Source: Mizugakiibacter sediminis
Lineage (GTDB): Bacteria; Pseudomonadota; Gammaproteobacteria; Xanthomonadales; Rhodanobacteraceae
DNA length: 41,457 bases
Direction of reading: 5' to 3'
Assembly: GCF_000953855.2 (NCBI RefSeq)
Contig: NZ_DF970277.1
Span: 1 to 41,457 of the forward strand
A model generated the notes under the pieces. The model was not told the origin of the DNA. It ran no database searches and was given only the letters and a program-made list of their open reading frames with translations. Within the stretch, counting starts at the first letter, position 1. Each line of letters opens with the position of its first letter. A program made the translations under genes and the position numbers. Below, one piece after another: positions 1-7,892 of this stretch.

Positions 1-44
1 TGCCGCCGGTGCCGAACGCGGCAGCGGCCGACGGGAGAGGGCAG

Positions 45-410
45 ATGAGCGGACCGACGGGCGCGGGCATGCCGCGCCAGGGCATCCTGCCGCTGGTGAT
101 CAAGGACAAGGGTGCGCTGTACAACGCCTACATGTCGTTCGTGAAGGGCGGCGGCCTGTTCGTGCCCACCGCCAAGCGCTACAACCTCGGCGACGAGGTG
201 TTCCTGCTGATCACGCTGATGGACGACAAGGACCGGCTGGGCGTCAGCGGCAAGGTGGTATGGATCACCCCGCCCGGCGCGCAGGGCAACCGCACCGCCG
301 GCATCGGCATCCAGTTCAACGAATCCGCCGACGGCGAGGCGGCGCGCACCAAGATCGAGTCGATCCTGGCCGGCATCATCGGCTCCGATCGCGGCACGCA
401 CACGATGTAG
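45..410 (+). CDS. pilZ: PilZ domain protein, type IV pilus assembly type
   Basis: The product is a 121-residue single-domain PilZ protein. The ATG at 45 follows a GAGAGG Shine-Dalgarno sequence, so I prefer it to an in-frame GTG at 9. The body carries the PilZ beta-barrel pattern (GGLFVPT, VSGKVVWITP, GIGIQF near residues 36-95). The RxxxR and D/NxSxxG signature of cyclic-di-GMP-binding PilZ domains is absent. That is the pattern of the PilZ founding subgroup, which acts through partners such as PilB and FimX in twitching motility; the role is known from the family. In xanthomonads this gene follows holB. An open frame ending in TGA at 46-48 overlaps the ATG and could be that upstream gene, but too little of it is present to tell. 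Confidence 0.88.
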   Translation: MSGPTGAGMPRQGILPLVIKDKGALYNAYMSFVKGGGLFVPTAKRYNLGDEVFLLITLMDDKDRLGVSGKVVWITPPGAQGNRTAGIGIQFNESADGEAARTKIESILAGIIGSDRGTHTM

Positions 411-439
411 CTCCGGCGCCGGCCGCCGCCCGCACGCGC

Positions 440-1381
440 ATGCCTCCGACGTCACGTTCCCTGCAGGTGCTGGTGCTCGGCGCCGGCGCCACCGGCGGCT
501 GGTTCGGCGCGCGGCTGATCGAGGCCGGCGCCGACGTCGCCTTCCTGGTGCGGCCCGCGCGCGCCGCCGCGCTCGCCGCCGACGGCCTGCGCATCCACGG
601 CACGTCGCGGCCGTTCGCCGCGCCGGTGCGCGCGTTGACCGCCGTGCCCGGCGACGCCCGCTACGATCTCGTGCTGCTGTCCTGCAAGGCCTACGACCTC
701 GACGCGGCCATCGAGGCGATCCGCCCGGCGGTGGGCGCGGACACGCGCGTGCTGCCGCTGCTGAACGGCCTGCGCCATCTCGACGCGCTGGACGCGGCGT
801 TCGGCGCGCCGCGCGTGCTGGGCGGCCTCTGCCATATCTCGGCGACGCTGGAGCCGGACGGCACGATCCGCCAGTTCGGCGCGCTGGAGCGCCTCACCTG
901 GGGCGCGCGGCGCGCGGACGACCCCGCGCTGCCCGCGTTGCGCGCCACCCTGCGGCGCATGCCGGGCGACGTGCGCGAGCCCGCGGACATCCTCGGCGCG
1001 ATGTGGGAGAAGTTCGCCTTCATCGCCGCCCTGGCCGGCGTCACCTGCCTGTTGCGCGCGCCGGTAGGCGTGATCGCGGCGAGCGGGGAGGGCGCGGTGC
1101 TGGCGCGGCGGCTGTACGCGGAATGCGCGGCGGTCGCCGCCCGCGAAGGACACCCGCTCGACGCGGCCGCATGCCTCGAGGCCGAACGCATCCTCACCGC
1201 GCCGGGCTCGCCGCTGAAGGCCTCGATGCTGCGCGACATCGAGCGCGGCGGCCGCACCGAGGGCGAGCACATCCTCGGCGACCTGCGCGATCGCGCGCGC
1301 CGCGCCGGGCTGGACACGCCGCTGCTGGCCGCGGCGCACGCGCACGTGGCGGCCTACGAGCGCCAGCGCGCGATCGCCTGA
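440..1381 (+). CDS. 2-dehydropantoate 2-reductase family (ApbA/PanE)
   Basis: This 313-residue protein starts with a dinucleotide-binding fold (LGAGATGGWFG near residue 14). It then shows LLSCKAYD and LLNGLRH, which match the NADPH and substrate region of ketopantoate reductases. An all-alpha C-terminal domain carries MWEKFAFIAALAG (around residue 190), with the family's conserved lysine. The family reduces ketopantoate to pantoate in coenzyme A synthesis. Several paralogues of this family act on other substrates, and the panB/panC partners are not nearby, so the exact substrate is uncertain. The ATG at 440 gives the usual family length (about 300 residues). The gene lies 29 bases after pilZ and may be read with it. 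Confidence 0.85.
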   Translation: MPPTSRSLQVLVLGAGATGGWFGARLIEAGADVAFLVRPARAAALAADGLRIHGTSRPFAAPVRALTAVPGDARYDLVLLSCKAYDLDAAIEAIRPAVGADTRVLPLLNGLRHLDALDAAFGAPRVLGGLCHISATLEPDGTIRQFGALERLTWGARRADDPALPALRATLRRMPGDVREPADILGAMWEKFAFIAALAGVTCLLRAPVGVIAASGEGAVLARRLYAECAAVAAREGHPLDAAACLEAERILTAPGSPLKASMLRDIERGGRTEGEHILGDLRDRARRAGLDTPLLAAAHAHVAAYERQRAIA

Positions 1382-1445
1382 TCGACACGATTGTTTGCGC
1401 GCACGCGCACGGAGGGGCACGCTTCCTGCACAACCCCGGGTGACC

Positions 1446-1464
1446 CGCAGTCGGACCGACTGCG
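1446..1464. promoter_or_regulatory. 19-bp perfect palindrome before the glycosyltransferase gene
   Basis: CGCAGTCGGACCGACTGCG consists of two 9-base arms around a central A. It lies 20 bases before the ATG of the glycosyltransferase gene and just ahead of its ribosome binding site. It could be a repressor operator or, in RNA, a hairpin near the ribosome binding site. No T-tract follows, so it is not a typical terminator for the upstream gene. Function is inferred only from symmetry and position. Confidence 0.45.
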
Positions 1465-1484
1465 CCGAACCGGAGCAGCCCCCC

Positions 1485-2861
1485 ATGCGCAAGGACGACA
1501 GCGGCCCGAACTCGGGCGCCGTGGTCGTGGCCGAGCGCGCGCAGCGTCCCTATCTGACGGTGCGCGTCAAGTTCCTGATCGCCGTGGCGACGGCGCTGCT
1601 TTGGACCTCGGCCAGCGTGTGGCTGTCGCTGCCCTGGCTGCACGAACTGTCGGCGGTGCTGCCGGCGTGGCTGGCGGTGCTCCTGATCGCCTTCATCGCC
1701 TACCTGCCGGGTTTCATGAACAGCTTCCTGATGGCGACGATGGCGCTGGATCGGCGGCCGCCGCGGCGGCCGCTGTCGAGCTATCCCGGCGTCTCGGTGC
1801 TGGTGGCCTGCTACAACGAGGAGGCCAACATCGCAGACACGCTGTACAGCCTGGCGCGGCAGGACTATCCGGGGGACATGGAGGTGGTGGTGGTCGACGA
1901 CGGTTCGCGCGACCGCAGCGCCGACATCGCCCGCGAGGCCTGTGCGCGGCACAGCGGGCCGAACCGCCGCTTCCGCCTGATCGAACACGGCCGCAACGGC
2001 GGCAAGTCGCGCGCGCTGAACCGCGCGCTGGCCGAGTCGACGGAGCCGCTGGTGGTCACCGTGGACGGCGATTCCTGGGCGCGCGCCGACGCGGTGCGCA
2101 AGCTGGTGGAACGCTTCCTCGGCGATCCCGAGGGCACGGTCGCGGTGGCGGGCGCGGTGCTGGCGCGCAACTCGCGCGTGAACTGGCTGACGCGCGCGCA
2201 GGAGTGGGACTACTTCCACGGCATCGCCGCGGTCAAGCGCATGCAGAGCATGTACCACGGCACGCTGGTGGCGCAGGGCGCGTTCTCGCTGTACACGCGC
2301 GAGGCGCTGCTCGAACTGGGCGGCTGGCCGCAGTGCGTCGGCGAAGACATCGTCCTGACCTGGGCGATGCTCGAGCGCGGCTGGCGCGTCGGCTACTGCG
2401 AGGACGCCTGCATGTTCACCAACGTGCCGGAAACGTTGCGCCAGTTCGCGCGCCAGCGCCAGCGCTGGTCGCGCGGCCTGGTCGAGGCGTTCCAGCGCCA
2501 CGGCAGGCTGCTGCTGAGGCCGCGCATGACCACGTTGTTCATCTGGTGGAACCTGTGCTTCCTGCCGATGGACCTGGTCTACACCTTCGCCTTCCTGCCC
2601 GGCATCCTGCTCGGCCTGTGCGGCTACTACTACATCGCCGGGCCGATGACGCTGGCGGTGCTGCCGTTCGCGGTGCTGTGGAACGGCGCGCTGTTCCGCG
2701 TGCAGTCGAAAATGTTCAAGGCCCAGGGCCTGCGCGTCAGGCGCAACCGCCGCGGCCTGCTGCTGTACACGCTGGTGTACACCATGATCCTGCAACCGGT
2801 GTGCGTGTGGGGCTACGTCGCCGAGTTGCTGCACTTCAAGAAAACCTGGGGGACGAAGTGA
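1485..2861 (+). CDS. Membrane-bound family 2 glycosyltransferase (PgaC/hyaluronan-synthase-like)
   Basis: This is a 458-residue inner-membrane processive-type glycosyltransferase. Two hydrophobic helices occupy about residues 25-80. The GT-A catalytic core follows: VSVLVACYNEEANI, VVVDDGSRDRS, the DGDS metal-binding site, the GED general-base motif and QRQRW, the acceptor motif of processive GT2 enzymes. Two or three membrane helices close the protein. Family members polymerise N-acetylglucosamine, hyaluronan or related sugars from UDP-sugars. The sugar cannot be read from the sequence. No pgaA/B deacetylase or bcs partner is adjacent; the next gene overlaps by one base and encodes an outer-membrane barrel. 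The ATG at 1485 is preceded by GGAG. Confidence 0.85.
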   Translation: MRKDDSGPNSGAVVVAERAQRPYLTVRVKFLIAVATALLWTSASVWLSLPWLHELSAVLPAWLAVLLIAFIAYLPGFMNSFLMATMALDRRPPRRPLSSYPGVSVLVACYNEEANIADTLYSLARQDYPGDMEVVVVDDGSRDRSADIAREACARHSGPNRRFRLIEHGRNGGKSRALNRALAESTEPLVVTVDGDSWARADAVRKLVERFLGDPEGTVAVAGAVLARNSRVNWLTRAQEWDYFHGIAAVKRMQSMYHGTLVAQGAFSLYTREALLELGGWPQCVGEDIVLTWAMLERGWRVGYCEDACMFTNVPETLRQFARQRQRWSRGLVEAFQRHGRLLLRPRMTTLFIWWNLCFLPMDLVYTFAFLPGILLGLCGYYYIAGPMTLAVLPFAVLWNGALFRVQSKMFKAQGLRVRRNRRGLLLYTLVYTMILQPVCVWGYVAELLHFKKTWGTK

Positions 2862-3754
2862 TGCGCCGTTTTCTGTGCGCGGCGCTGCTGCTGGGTCTGG
2901 GCGCGTCGGCGCACGCCGGCGAGGCGCTGGTGTTCGACGCCTTCGCGTCCTCCGACGCCGATCACGCCGAGGTGCTGAAGCTGGGTGCCGGCTGGCTGCC
3001 GGCGTGGCGCGACGCCGACCACTATGCCGGCATCGAGGCGCAGCACGCCCGCTTCGGCGGCCCGGGCTGGCACGACGACGCCTGGCGCCTGTACGGGCGC
3101 TTCGCCGGCGACGCCGGCGGCGCCTGGAAGTGGAATGCGAGGATCGGCAGCGATGGCGACAGCGCGCTCGGCAGCGCCTCGTTGTACAGCGACGCCGGCG
3201 GCGAACACCGCGAGGCGTTCGTCGAGCGCGACCTGGTCGAGACCCGATCGGGCGCCGAGCGCGGCCTGTACTACACCTACGCCGGCGTCACCCGCGATTT
3301 CGCCGTGGCGCCGCGCTTCACCCTGGTCGGCCTCGCCGCCGTGCAGGACTTCACCGGCAGCAACCTGCGCACCGTGCTGCGCGGGCGCGCCATCTGGGTG
3401 GCCTCGGAACGCTACGGCGTGTCGCTGCAGCTGCGCACGCGGTACTTCCACGACAGCACGCCGCGCGAGTTCGACTACTTCTCGCCGCGTTGGTTCGGCG
3501 AGGCGGTGCCGACCGTGAACGTACAGCGCTTCGTGCACGGCTGGCGCCTGCGCGCCGCGGCCGGCTACGGCCGCCAGTGGGTCGCCGGCGCCGGCGCCGA
3601 TCCGGCCCGGCTGGCGGAGCTCGCGGCGGTCTCGCCCGAGGGCGCGCGCGGCTGGCGCCTGCGGCTGACCGCCGGCTACAGCAACACCCCGATCAACGCC
3701 ACCTACACCTACGCCTACCGCTACCTCGACCTGGCCGCGGTCTGCAGCTTCTGA
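2861..3754 (+). CDS. YaiO-like outer-membrane beta-barrel protein
   Basis: This 297-residue protein has a signal peptide ending near ASAHA (residues 1-19). The remainder alternates aromatic/hydrophobic and polar residues (for example RFTLVGLAAV, YGVSLQLRTRYF, WRLRLTAGYS) and ends in a terminal Phe, as expected for an outer-membrane barrel. The pattern resembles the YaiO family, which in E. coli sits next to the glycosyltransferase gene yaiP. Its start codon shares a base with the stop codon of the preceding glycosyltransferase, so the two are translationally coupled. The likely role is passage or anchoring of the glycan made by that enzyme. Family assignment is moderately certain; function is inference. 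Confidence 0.7.
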   Translation: MRRFLCAALLLGLGASAHAGEALVFDAFASSDADHAEVLKLGAGWLPAWRDADHYAGIEAQHARFGGPGWHDDAWRLYGRFAGDAGGAWKWNARIGSDGDSALGSASLYSDAGGEHREAFVERDLVETRSGAERGLYYTYAGVTRDFAVAPRFTLVGLAAVQDFTGSNLRTVLRGRAIWVASERYGVSLQLRTRYFHDSTPREFDYFSPRWFGEAVPTVNVQRFVHGWRLRAAAGYGRQWVAGAGADPARLAELAAVSPEGARGWRLRLTAGYSNTPINATYTYAYRYLDLAAVCSF

Positions 3755-3767
3755 GCGGTGCCGGAAA

Positions 3768-3800
3768 ACGCGAACGCCCGGCGGGGCCGGGCGTTCGCGT
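3768..3800 (-). terminator. Intrinsic terminator of tRNA-Pro
   Basis: A perfect 15-bp stem (3768-3782 with 3786-3800) encloses a 3-base loop. On the minus strand it lies 10 bases after the tRNA 3' end and is followed by TTT before CC. It also lies 13 bases after the stop of the YaiO-like gene on the plus strand, so it may stop transcription from both sides. Confidence 0.75.
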
Positions 3801-3810
3801 GCGGAAAAAT

Positions 3811-3887
3811 TGGTCGGGGAGACAGGATTTGAACCTGCGACTTCTACGTCCCGAACGTAGCGCTCTACCAGGCTGAGCTACACCCCG
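3811..3887 (-). tRNA. tRNA-Pro (anticodon CGG)
   Basis: This is a 77-base cloverleaf on the minus strand. The acceptor begins CGGGG and pairs with CCCCG before the encoded CCA. The D-arm carries AGCTCAGCCTGG. The anticodon stem-loop is CTACG-TTCGGGA-CGTAG with anticodon CGG. The T-loop is GTTCAAATC. It reads the CCG codon, which is common in this GC-rich coding sequence. The encoded CCA end is at 3811-3813. Confidence 0.97.
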
Positions 3888-3901
3888 ACCGGGAGCCGCG
3901 C

Positions 3902-3930
3902 ATGATAGCGACGGCCCCGCGCCTTGGCAA
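3902..3930 (-). promoter_or_regulatory. Sigma-70 promoter of tRNA-Pro
   Basis: On the minus strand the -35 box TTGCCA (3925-3930) and -10 box TATCAT (3902-3907) are separated by exactly 17 bases. Transcription would start about 8 bases before the mature tRNA 5' end. Confidence 0.7.
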
Positions 3931-4027
3931 CTTCCGCCGGCCGCGGGCGGCCCGCCCGCGGCGGCCCGGAGGGCCGCATCTGCTAGGCTATGCGGCTTCC
4001 CGCCGTTCCGTCACCCCCGAGGCATCC

Positions 4028-5401
4028 ATGGCGCAGACGAAGGCCCGCACCATGCCCGGCGTGCTCGAGCTGCTTCCGCTCGACCAGGTCGCCTTCCAGA
4101 ACATGCTGGACACGATCCGGCGCAACTTCGAGCGCTACGGCTTCCTGCCGGTGGAGACGCCGGCGATGGAATACGCCGACATCCTGCTGACCAAGGAAGG
4201 CGGCGAGACCGAGCGGCAGGTCTACTTCGTGCAGTCGACCGGCGACCTGGAGAAGGGCGGCCGGCCCGAGCTGGCGCTGCGCTTCGACCTCACCGTGCCG
4301 CTGGCGCGCTACGTCGCCGAGCACGAGCGCGAGCTGAGCTTTCCGTTCCGCCGCTACCAGATGCAGCGCGTCTACCGCGGCGAGCGCCAGCAGCGCGGCC
4401 GCTTCCGCGAGTTCTACCAGTGTGACATCGACGTGATCGGCAAGGACAGCCTGTCGATCCGCTACGACGCCGAGTTGCCGGCGGTGATCCACAGCGTGTT
4501 CCGCGAGCTGGCGATCGGCCCGTTCGTGATCCAGCTGAACAACCGCAAGCTGATGCGCGGCTGGTTCGAGGGCCTCGGCATCGACGACGCGGAGCGGCAG
4601 ACGCTGGTGCTGCGCGAGGTCGACAAGCTGGACAAGCGCGGCGCCGACGCCGTGCGCGCCACGCTGACCGGGCCGGAGTTCGGCCTGTCCGCCGAGACGG
4701 CCGACAGGATCATGGCGTTCGTTTCGATCCGCTCCACTTCGCTGGCCGACGCGCACGCGAAGCTGGACGCGCTTGGCGCCGGCAGCGCGACCTTCGAGCA
4801 GGGCAGGGCGGAACTGAAGGAGGTGCTGGACCTGGTCAAGGCGTTCGGCGTGCCGCAGAGCCACTTCGCCCTGAACCTGTCGATCGCGCGCGGCCTCGAC
4901 TACTACACCGGCACCGTCTACGAGACGCACCTGGTCGAGCATCCGCAGATCGGCTCGATCTGCTCCGGCGGCCGCTACGAGAACCTCGCCGGGCACTACA
5001 CCAGGTCGCACCTGCCCGGCGTCGGCATCTCGATCGGCGCCACGCGTCTGTTCTGGCAACTGCGCGAGGCCGGCCTGCTCGGCGCCGCCGCCAGCACCGT
5101 GCAGGCGCTGGTCACGCTGATGGAGGACGTGCCGCTGCCGGCCTGCCTCGAGCTGGCGACGCAGTTGCGCGAAGCCGGCATCGCCACCGAGGCGGTGCTG
5201 GAGCCGGGCAAGCTGGCCAAGCAGTTCAAGTATGCCGACCGCGCCGGCATCCGCTTCGTGCTGGTGCTCGGCCCCGACGAGCTGACCAAGGGCGTGGTCA
5301 CGATCAAGGACATGCGCCGGCAGGAGCAGTTCGAGGTGCCGCGCGCGGAACTGGCCAAGACGCTGCGCGTCGAGCTGGAGCAGGCGGCGGCGATGGGGTG
5401 A
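4028..5401 (+). CDS. hisS: Histidine--tRNA ligase
   Basis: This 457-residue class II aminoacyl-tRNA synthetase charges tRNA-His. Class II motif 2 appears as [18 protein letters not shown]. The HisRS-specific signature [12 protein letters not shown] binds histidine, and CSGGRYENL follows. The C-terminal anticodon-binding domain spans about residues 360-450. The length is typical for bacterial HisRS. The ATG at 4028 is chosen because the family homology begins within a few residues (PGVLELLP); upstream in-frame codons would add an unrelated leader. The gene stands directly ahead of the HAL-family gene and the his operon, which suggests a locus organised around histidine. No convincing promoter was seen in the 140 bases before it. 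Confidence 0.95.
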   Translation: MAQTKARTMPGVLELLPLDQVAFQNMLDTIRRNFERYGFLPVETPAMEYADILLTKEGGETERQVYFVQSTGDLEKGGRPELALRFDLTVPLARYVAEHERELSFPFRRYQMQRVYRGERQQRGRFREFYQCDIDVIGKDSLSIRYDAELPAVIHSVFRELAIGPFVIQLNNRKLMRGWFEGLGIDDAERQTLVLREVDKLDKRGADAVRATLTGPEFGLSAETADRIMAFVSIRSTSLADAHAKLDALGAGSATFEQGRAELKEVLDLVKAFGVPQSHFALNLSIARGLDYYTGTVYETHLVEHPQIGSICSGGRYENLAGHYTRSHLPGVGISIGATRLFWQLREAGLLGAAASTVQALVTLMEDVPLPACLELATQLREAGIATEAVLEPGKLAKQFKYADRAGIRFVLVLGPDELTKGVVTIKDMRRQEQFEVPRAELAKTLRVELEQAAAMG

Positions 5402-5426
5402 ATGCAAAGGACCCACGCACCCCATG

Positions 5427-5501
5427 GCGTCATTCCCGCGCAGGCAGGAATCCATTGGGCGCGCGCGCTAGCGTGCAGCATCGATGCCCGCTTCCGCGGG
5501 C
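5427..5501. repeat. Diverged REP/BIME-like palindromic repeat
   Basis: The sequence holds CATTCCCGCGCAGGCAGGAA (5431-5450), a slightly decayed copy of the extragenic palindrome with arms ATTCCCGC and GCGGGAAT that is common in proteobacteria. A second hairpin follows at 5486-5501 (GCCCGC, loop TTCC, GCGGGC) in the opposite sense. Two inverted REP units form a BIME-like element. It fills the gap between hisS and the HAL-family gene and could limit read-through or stabilise the hisS transcript; that role is inference. Confidence 0.6.
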
Positions 5502-5538
5502 GCGCAATCGACACGAATGAAGGCGATGAGGCGGCACG

Positions 5539-7434
5539 GTGAAGACTGAAGACACGATCGTTCTGGACGGCAGCCACCTGACCCGCGGGCAGGTGGTCGC
5601 GATCGCCCGCCACGGCGCGCGCGTCGCCCTCGACGCGAAGCAGCTCGAGCGCGTGCAGCACGCCGCCGACTTCCTCGCCGAGCGCGTCGATTGCGGCGAG
5701 CCGATCTACGGCGTCACCACCGGCTTCGGCAGCAACGCCGACAAGCTGCTCGGCGCGCACCGCGCGCGCGACGAGCTGCCGGGCGGCAACCCGGAGGCCG
5801 TCGACGGCAGCCTGATGGAGGAGCTGCAGCGCAACCTGGTGATCACGCACGCGGTCTGCGTCGGCAAGCCTTTCGCCGCCGACGTGGTGCGCGCGATGCT
5901 GGCGATCCGCATCAATACGCTGATGCGCGGCCATTCCGGCATCCGCGCCTCGACCCTGCAGGCGCTGGCCGAGTTGCTCAACCGCGACGTGATCCCGGTG
6001 ATCCCGGAGAAGGGCTCGGTGGGCGCCAGCGGCGACCTCGCACCGCTCTCTCATCTGGCGATCGTGCTGCTGGGCGGCGGCGAGGCGTTCCACCTGGGCG
6101 AGCGCATGTCCGGCGCCGAGGCGCTGAAGCGGGCGGGCCTCGCGCCCGTGCGTCTCTCGTTCAAGGAAGGTCTGGCGCTGAACAACGGCACCACGCAGAT
6201 GCTGGCCTGCGCCGTGCTGGCGCTGGACCGGCTGCAGGCCCTGCTCGACACCGCCGACCTCGCCGCGGCGATGACGCTGGACGCCTTCGCCGGCCGCAGC
6301 GGCGCGCTGCGTCCCGAGGTGCACGCGCTGCGCCCGCATCCGGGCCAGGTGGAGACGGCGGCGCGCGTGCGCGGCCTGCTGGAAGGCTCCAACCTCGTCG
6401 ACATCCCTTACCACCTGGTGCCGCGCTTCCGCACCTGGTCGGCGGATGCCTGGTCGACGCCGGAGGAGCAGGCGCAGCGCTTCGACATCGCCTGGGAGTG
6501 GGTGCCGGCGCACCAGCGCCACGGCCGCGAAGCGTTCTACCAGCGCTTCCTGCCGTTCAAGGGCGGCAAGAAGCACCAGCCGCAGGACGCCTACTGCCTG
6601 CGCTGCATGCCGCAGGTGCACGGCGCGGTGCGCGATGCCTGGGCGCAGGCCTGCCGCGTGATCGACGTCGAACTGAATGCGGTCACCGACAACCCGCTGG
6701 TGTTCCCCGACGCCGAGAACCCGCGCTACATCGAGGACCAGGTGATCTCCGCCGGCCACTTCCACGGCATGCCGCTGGCGCTGGCGATGAGCTACGTGAA
6801 GGCGGCGATCCCGGTGCTGGCGTCGATCTCCGAGCGCCGCCTCAACAAGCTGGTCGACCCCGCCACCAACGACGGCCTGCCGGCCTTCCTCACCGGCAAC
6901 GAGGACGCCACCGATTCCGGCTTCATGATCGTGCAGTACACCGCGGCGGCGCTGGTCAACGATCTCGCCACGCGCGCGCACCCCGCCTCGGTGTACTCGA
7001 TCCCGACCAGCGCCAACGCCGAGGACCACGTCTCGATGGGCGCCAACGAGGCGCGCCACGTGCTGGAAATGTGCGAGGACCTCGGCCACGTGCTGGCGCT
7101 CGAACTGTACACCGCCGCGCAGGCGCTGGAGTACCGCCAGGACATGCTCAACGCCGCGCGTCGCCTGGCCGAGCGCGGCGGCTGGACGGCGCTGGCGGCG
7201 AAGGTGGTCAACGCGCCCGATCCCGCGCATCCGCAGCGCGCGCGGTTCGAGCAGGAGGTGCGCGCGCTGCAGAAGGCGCTGGCCGAGGCCGGCGACTTCC
7301 ACGCCGGCGCCGCCGTGCGCAAGGCCTTCGCGGTCATCCGCGAACACATCGATTTCATCTCTCGCGACCGCGCCATGGACGGCGACGTGCAGCGCATCTG
7401 CGCCCTGGTGGCCAGCGGCGCGCTGCTGGCCTGA
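5539..7434 (+). CDS. Histidine ammonia-lyase family (MIO) enzyme, extended form
   Basis: This 631-residue lyase of the HAL/PAL/TAL family is longer than typical HutH (about 510). The MIO cofactor triad Ala-Ser-Gly is at residues 163-165 in GSVGASGDLAPL. The catalytic Tyr is Y57 in YGVTTGFG. THAVCVG places a His at 104 and AEDHVSM a Glu at about 495, as in histidine-specific members; tyrosine-specific members have His-Leu and Gln there. QDAYCLRCMPQV (349-360) is the conserved substrate/MIO segment. Compared with HutH there are about 17 extra residues after the Tyr loop, about 50 extra at 287-347, and a longer C-terminus. The reaction would be histidine to urocanate plus ammonia, but no hutU, hutI or hutG is present. 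The start is GTG at 5539, with AAGG and GAGG upstream. Substrate is inferred. Confidence 0.85.
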   Translation: MKTEDTIVLDGSHLTRGQVVAIARHGARVALDAKQLERVQHAADFLAERVDCGEPIYGVTTGFGSNADKLLGAHRARDELPGGNPEAVDGSLMEELQRNLVITHAVCVGKPFAADVVRAMLAIRINTLMRGHSGIRASTLQALAELLNRDVIPVIPEKGSVGASGDLAPLSHLAIVLLGGGEAFHLGERMSGAEALKRAGLAPVRLSFKEGLALNNGTTQMLACAVLALDRLQALLDTADLAAAMTLDAFAGRSGALRPEVHALRPHPGQVETAARVRGLLEGSNLVDIPYHLVPRFRTWSADAWSTPEEQAQRFDIAWEWVPAHQRHGREAFYQRFLPFKGGKKHQPQDAYCLRCMPQVHGAVRDAWAQACRVIDVELNAVTDNPLVFPDAENPRYIEDQVISAGHFHGMPLALAMSYVKAAIPVLASISERRLNKLVDPATNDGLPAFLTGNEDATDSGFMIVQYTAAALVNDLATRAHPASVYSIPTSANAEDHVSMGANEARHVLEMCEDLGHVLALELYTAAQALEYRQDMLNAARRLAERGGWTALAAKVVNAPDPAHPQRARFEQEVRALQKALAEAGDFHAGAAVRKAFAVIREHIDFISRDRAMDGDVQRICALVASGALLA

Positions 7435-7481
7435 GCCGCGGCCGCGCCGGCCCGTGTTCCTCACCCGCCGCCCGCCGCCCC

Positions 7482-7510
7482 TTGCGGTCGGGCAGGGGCG
7501 GCGCTATGAT
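7482..7510 (+). promoter_or_regulatory. Sigma-70 promoter of the his operon
   Basis: The boxes TTGCGG (7482-7487) and TATGAT (7505-7510) are spaced by exactly 17 bases, 32 bases before the ATG of the TrpR-like gene. The predicted start near 7517 leaves a leader of about 25 bases. That is too short for a histidine leader-peptide attenuator. Confidence 0.7.
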
Positions 7511-7520
7511 GCGCTTTAAT

Positions 7521-7538
7521 GTGCTAACGCGTTAATAC
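7521..7538. promoter_or_regulatory. Palindromic operator candidate of the his operon
   Basis: GTGCTAACGCGTTAATAC is symmetric in 14 of 18 positions, with a perfect 10-base core TAACGCGTTA. It is markedly AT-richer than its surroundings. It covers about +4 to +21 of the predicted transcript, immediately before the gene for a TrpR-family regulator. The GT...TAAC...GTTA...AC layout is reminiscent of TrpR-type operators. Autorepression of the whole operon is the likely function (inference). Confidence 0.6.
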
Positions 7539-7541
7539 GAT

Positions 7542-7892
7542 ATGAAGCGCCGATCGCTGCAACCCGAGACCCCTGCCGATTCCGCCGAAGAGAGCCTGTG
7601 CCGCGCCCTGCTGGCGCTGCGCACGGTGGAGGAGATGCGGGCGTTCCTGCACGACCTGTGCACGCCGGCCGAACTGGAGGCGCTGGTCGACCGCTGGCGG
7701 GTGGTGCCCTACCTGCTGGAAGGCGTTTCCTACCGCGAGATCCACGAGCGCACCGCGGTCAGCATCACCACCATCGGCCGCGTCGCGCGCTTCCTCAACC
7801 AGGGCAGCGGCGGCTACCTGGCCGCCGCCGCGCGCAACATCGCGCCGCGCCGCACGGCGCGCGCCGCCGCCGGGCGCAGGAGCCGCGCATGA
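7542..7892 (+). CDS. TrpR/YerC-family transcriptional repressor, probable his operon regulator
   Basis: This 116-residue all-helical DNA-binding protein belongs to the TrpR superfamily, YerC/YecD branch. [18 protein letters not shown] (about residues 35-52) matches the TrpR dimer core. [20 protein letters not shown] followed by [13 protein letters not shown] is the helix-turn-helix and the closing signature of the YerC branch. As first gene of the operon, overlapping hisG by ATGA, it probably senses histidine and represses its own operon through the palindrome just upstream. Similar regulators in other bacteria have been called HisR. The ligand is not proven by the sequence. The Arg/Ala-rich tail (residues 97-116) is an addition beyond the conserved domain. 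Confidence 0.85.
   Translation: MKRRSLQPETPADSAEESLCRALLALRTVEEMRAFLHDLCTPAELEALVDRWRVVPYLLEGVSYREIHERTAVSITTIGRVARFLNQGSGGYLAAAARNIAPRRTARAAAGRRSRA

Noticed and set aside
1-48. End of an upstream gene, possibly holB, overlapping pilZ
   Set aside because: Only 15 codons before a TGA at 46-48 are visible, with no recognisable sequence. It is too short to annotate.
1194-2834. Long antisense open frame over the glycosyltransferase gene
   Set aside because: The translation is rich in Arg, Gln, His and Ala without domain motifs. It is a shadow caused by high GC content.
1391-2860. Joining the YaiO-like gene to the open frame that precedes it
   Set aside because: The upstream part is a shadow of the glycosyltransferase; the signal peptide at 2861 marks the true start.
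7441-7541. Histidine leader-peptide attenuator ahead of the his operon
   Set aside because: There is no His-codon run, no terminator hairpin with a T-tract, and the predicted leader is only about 25 bases.
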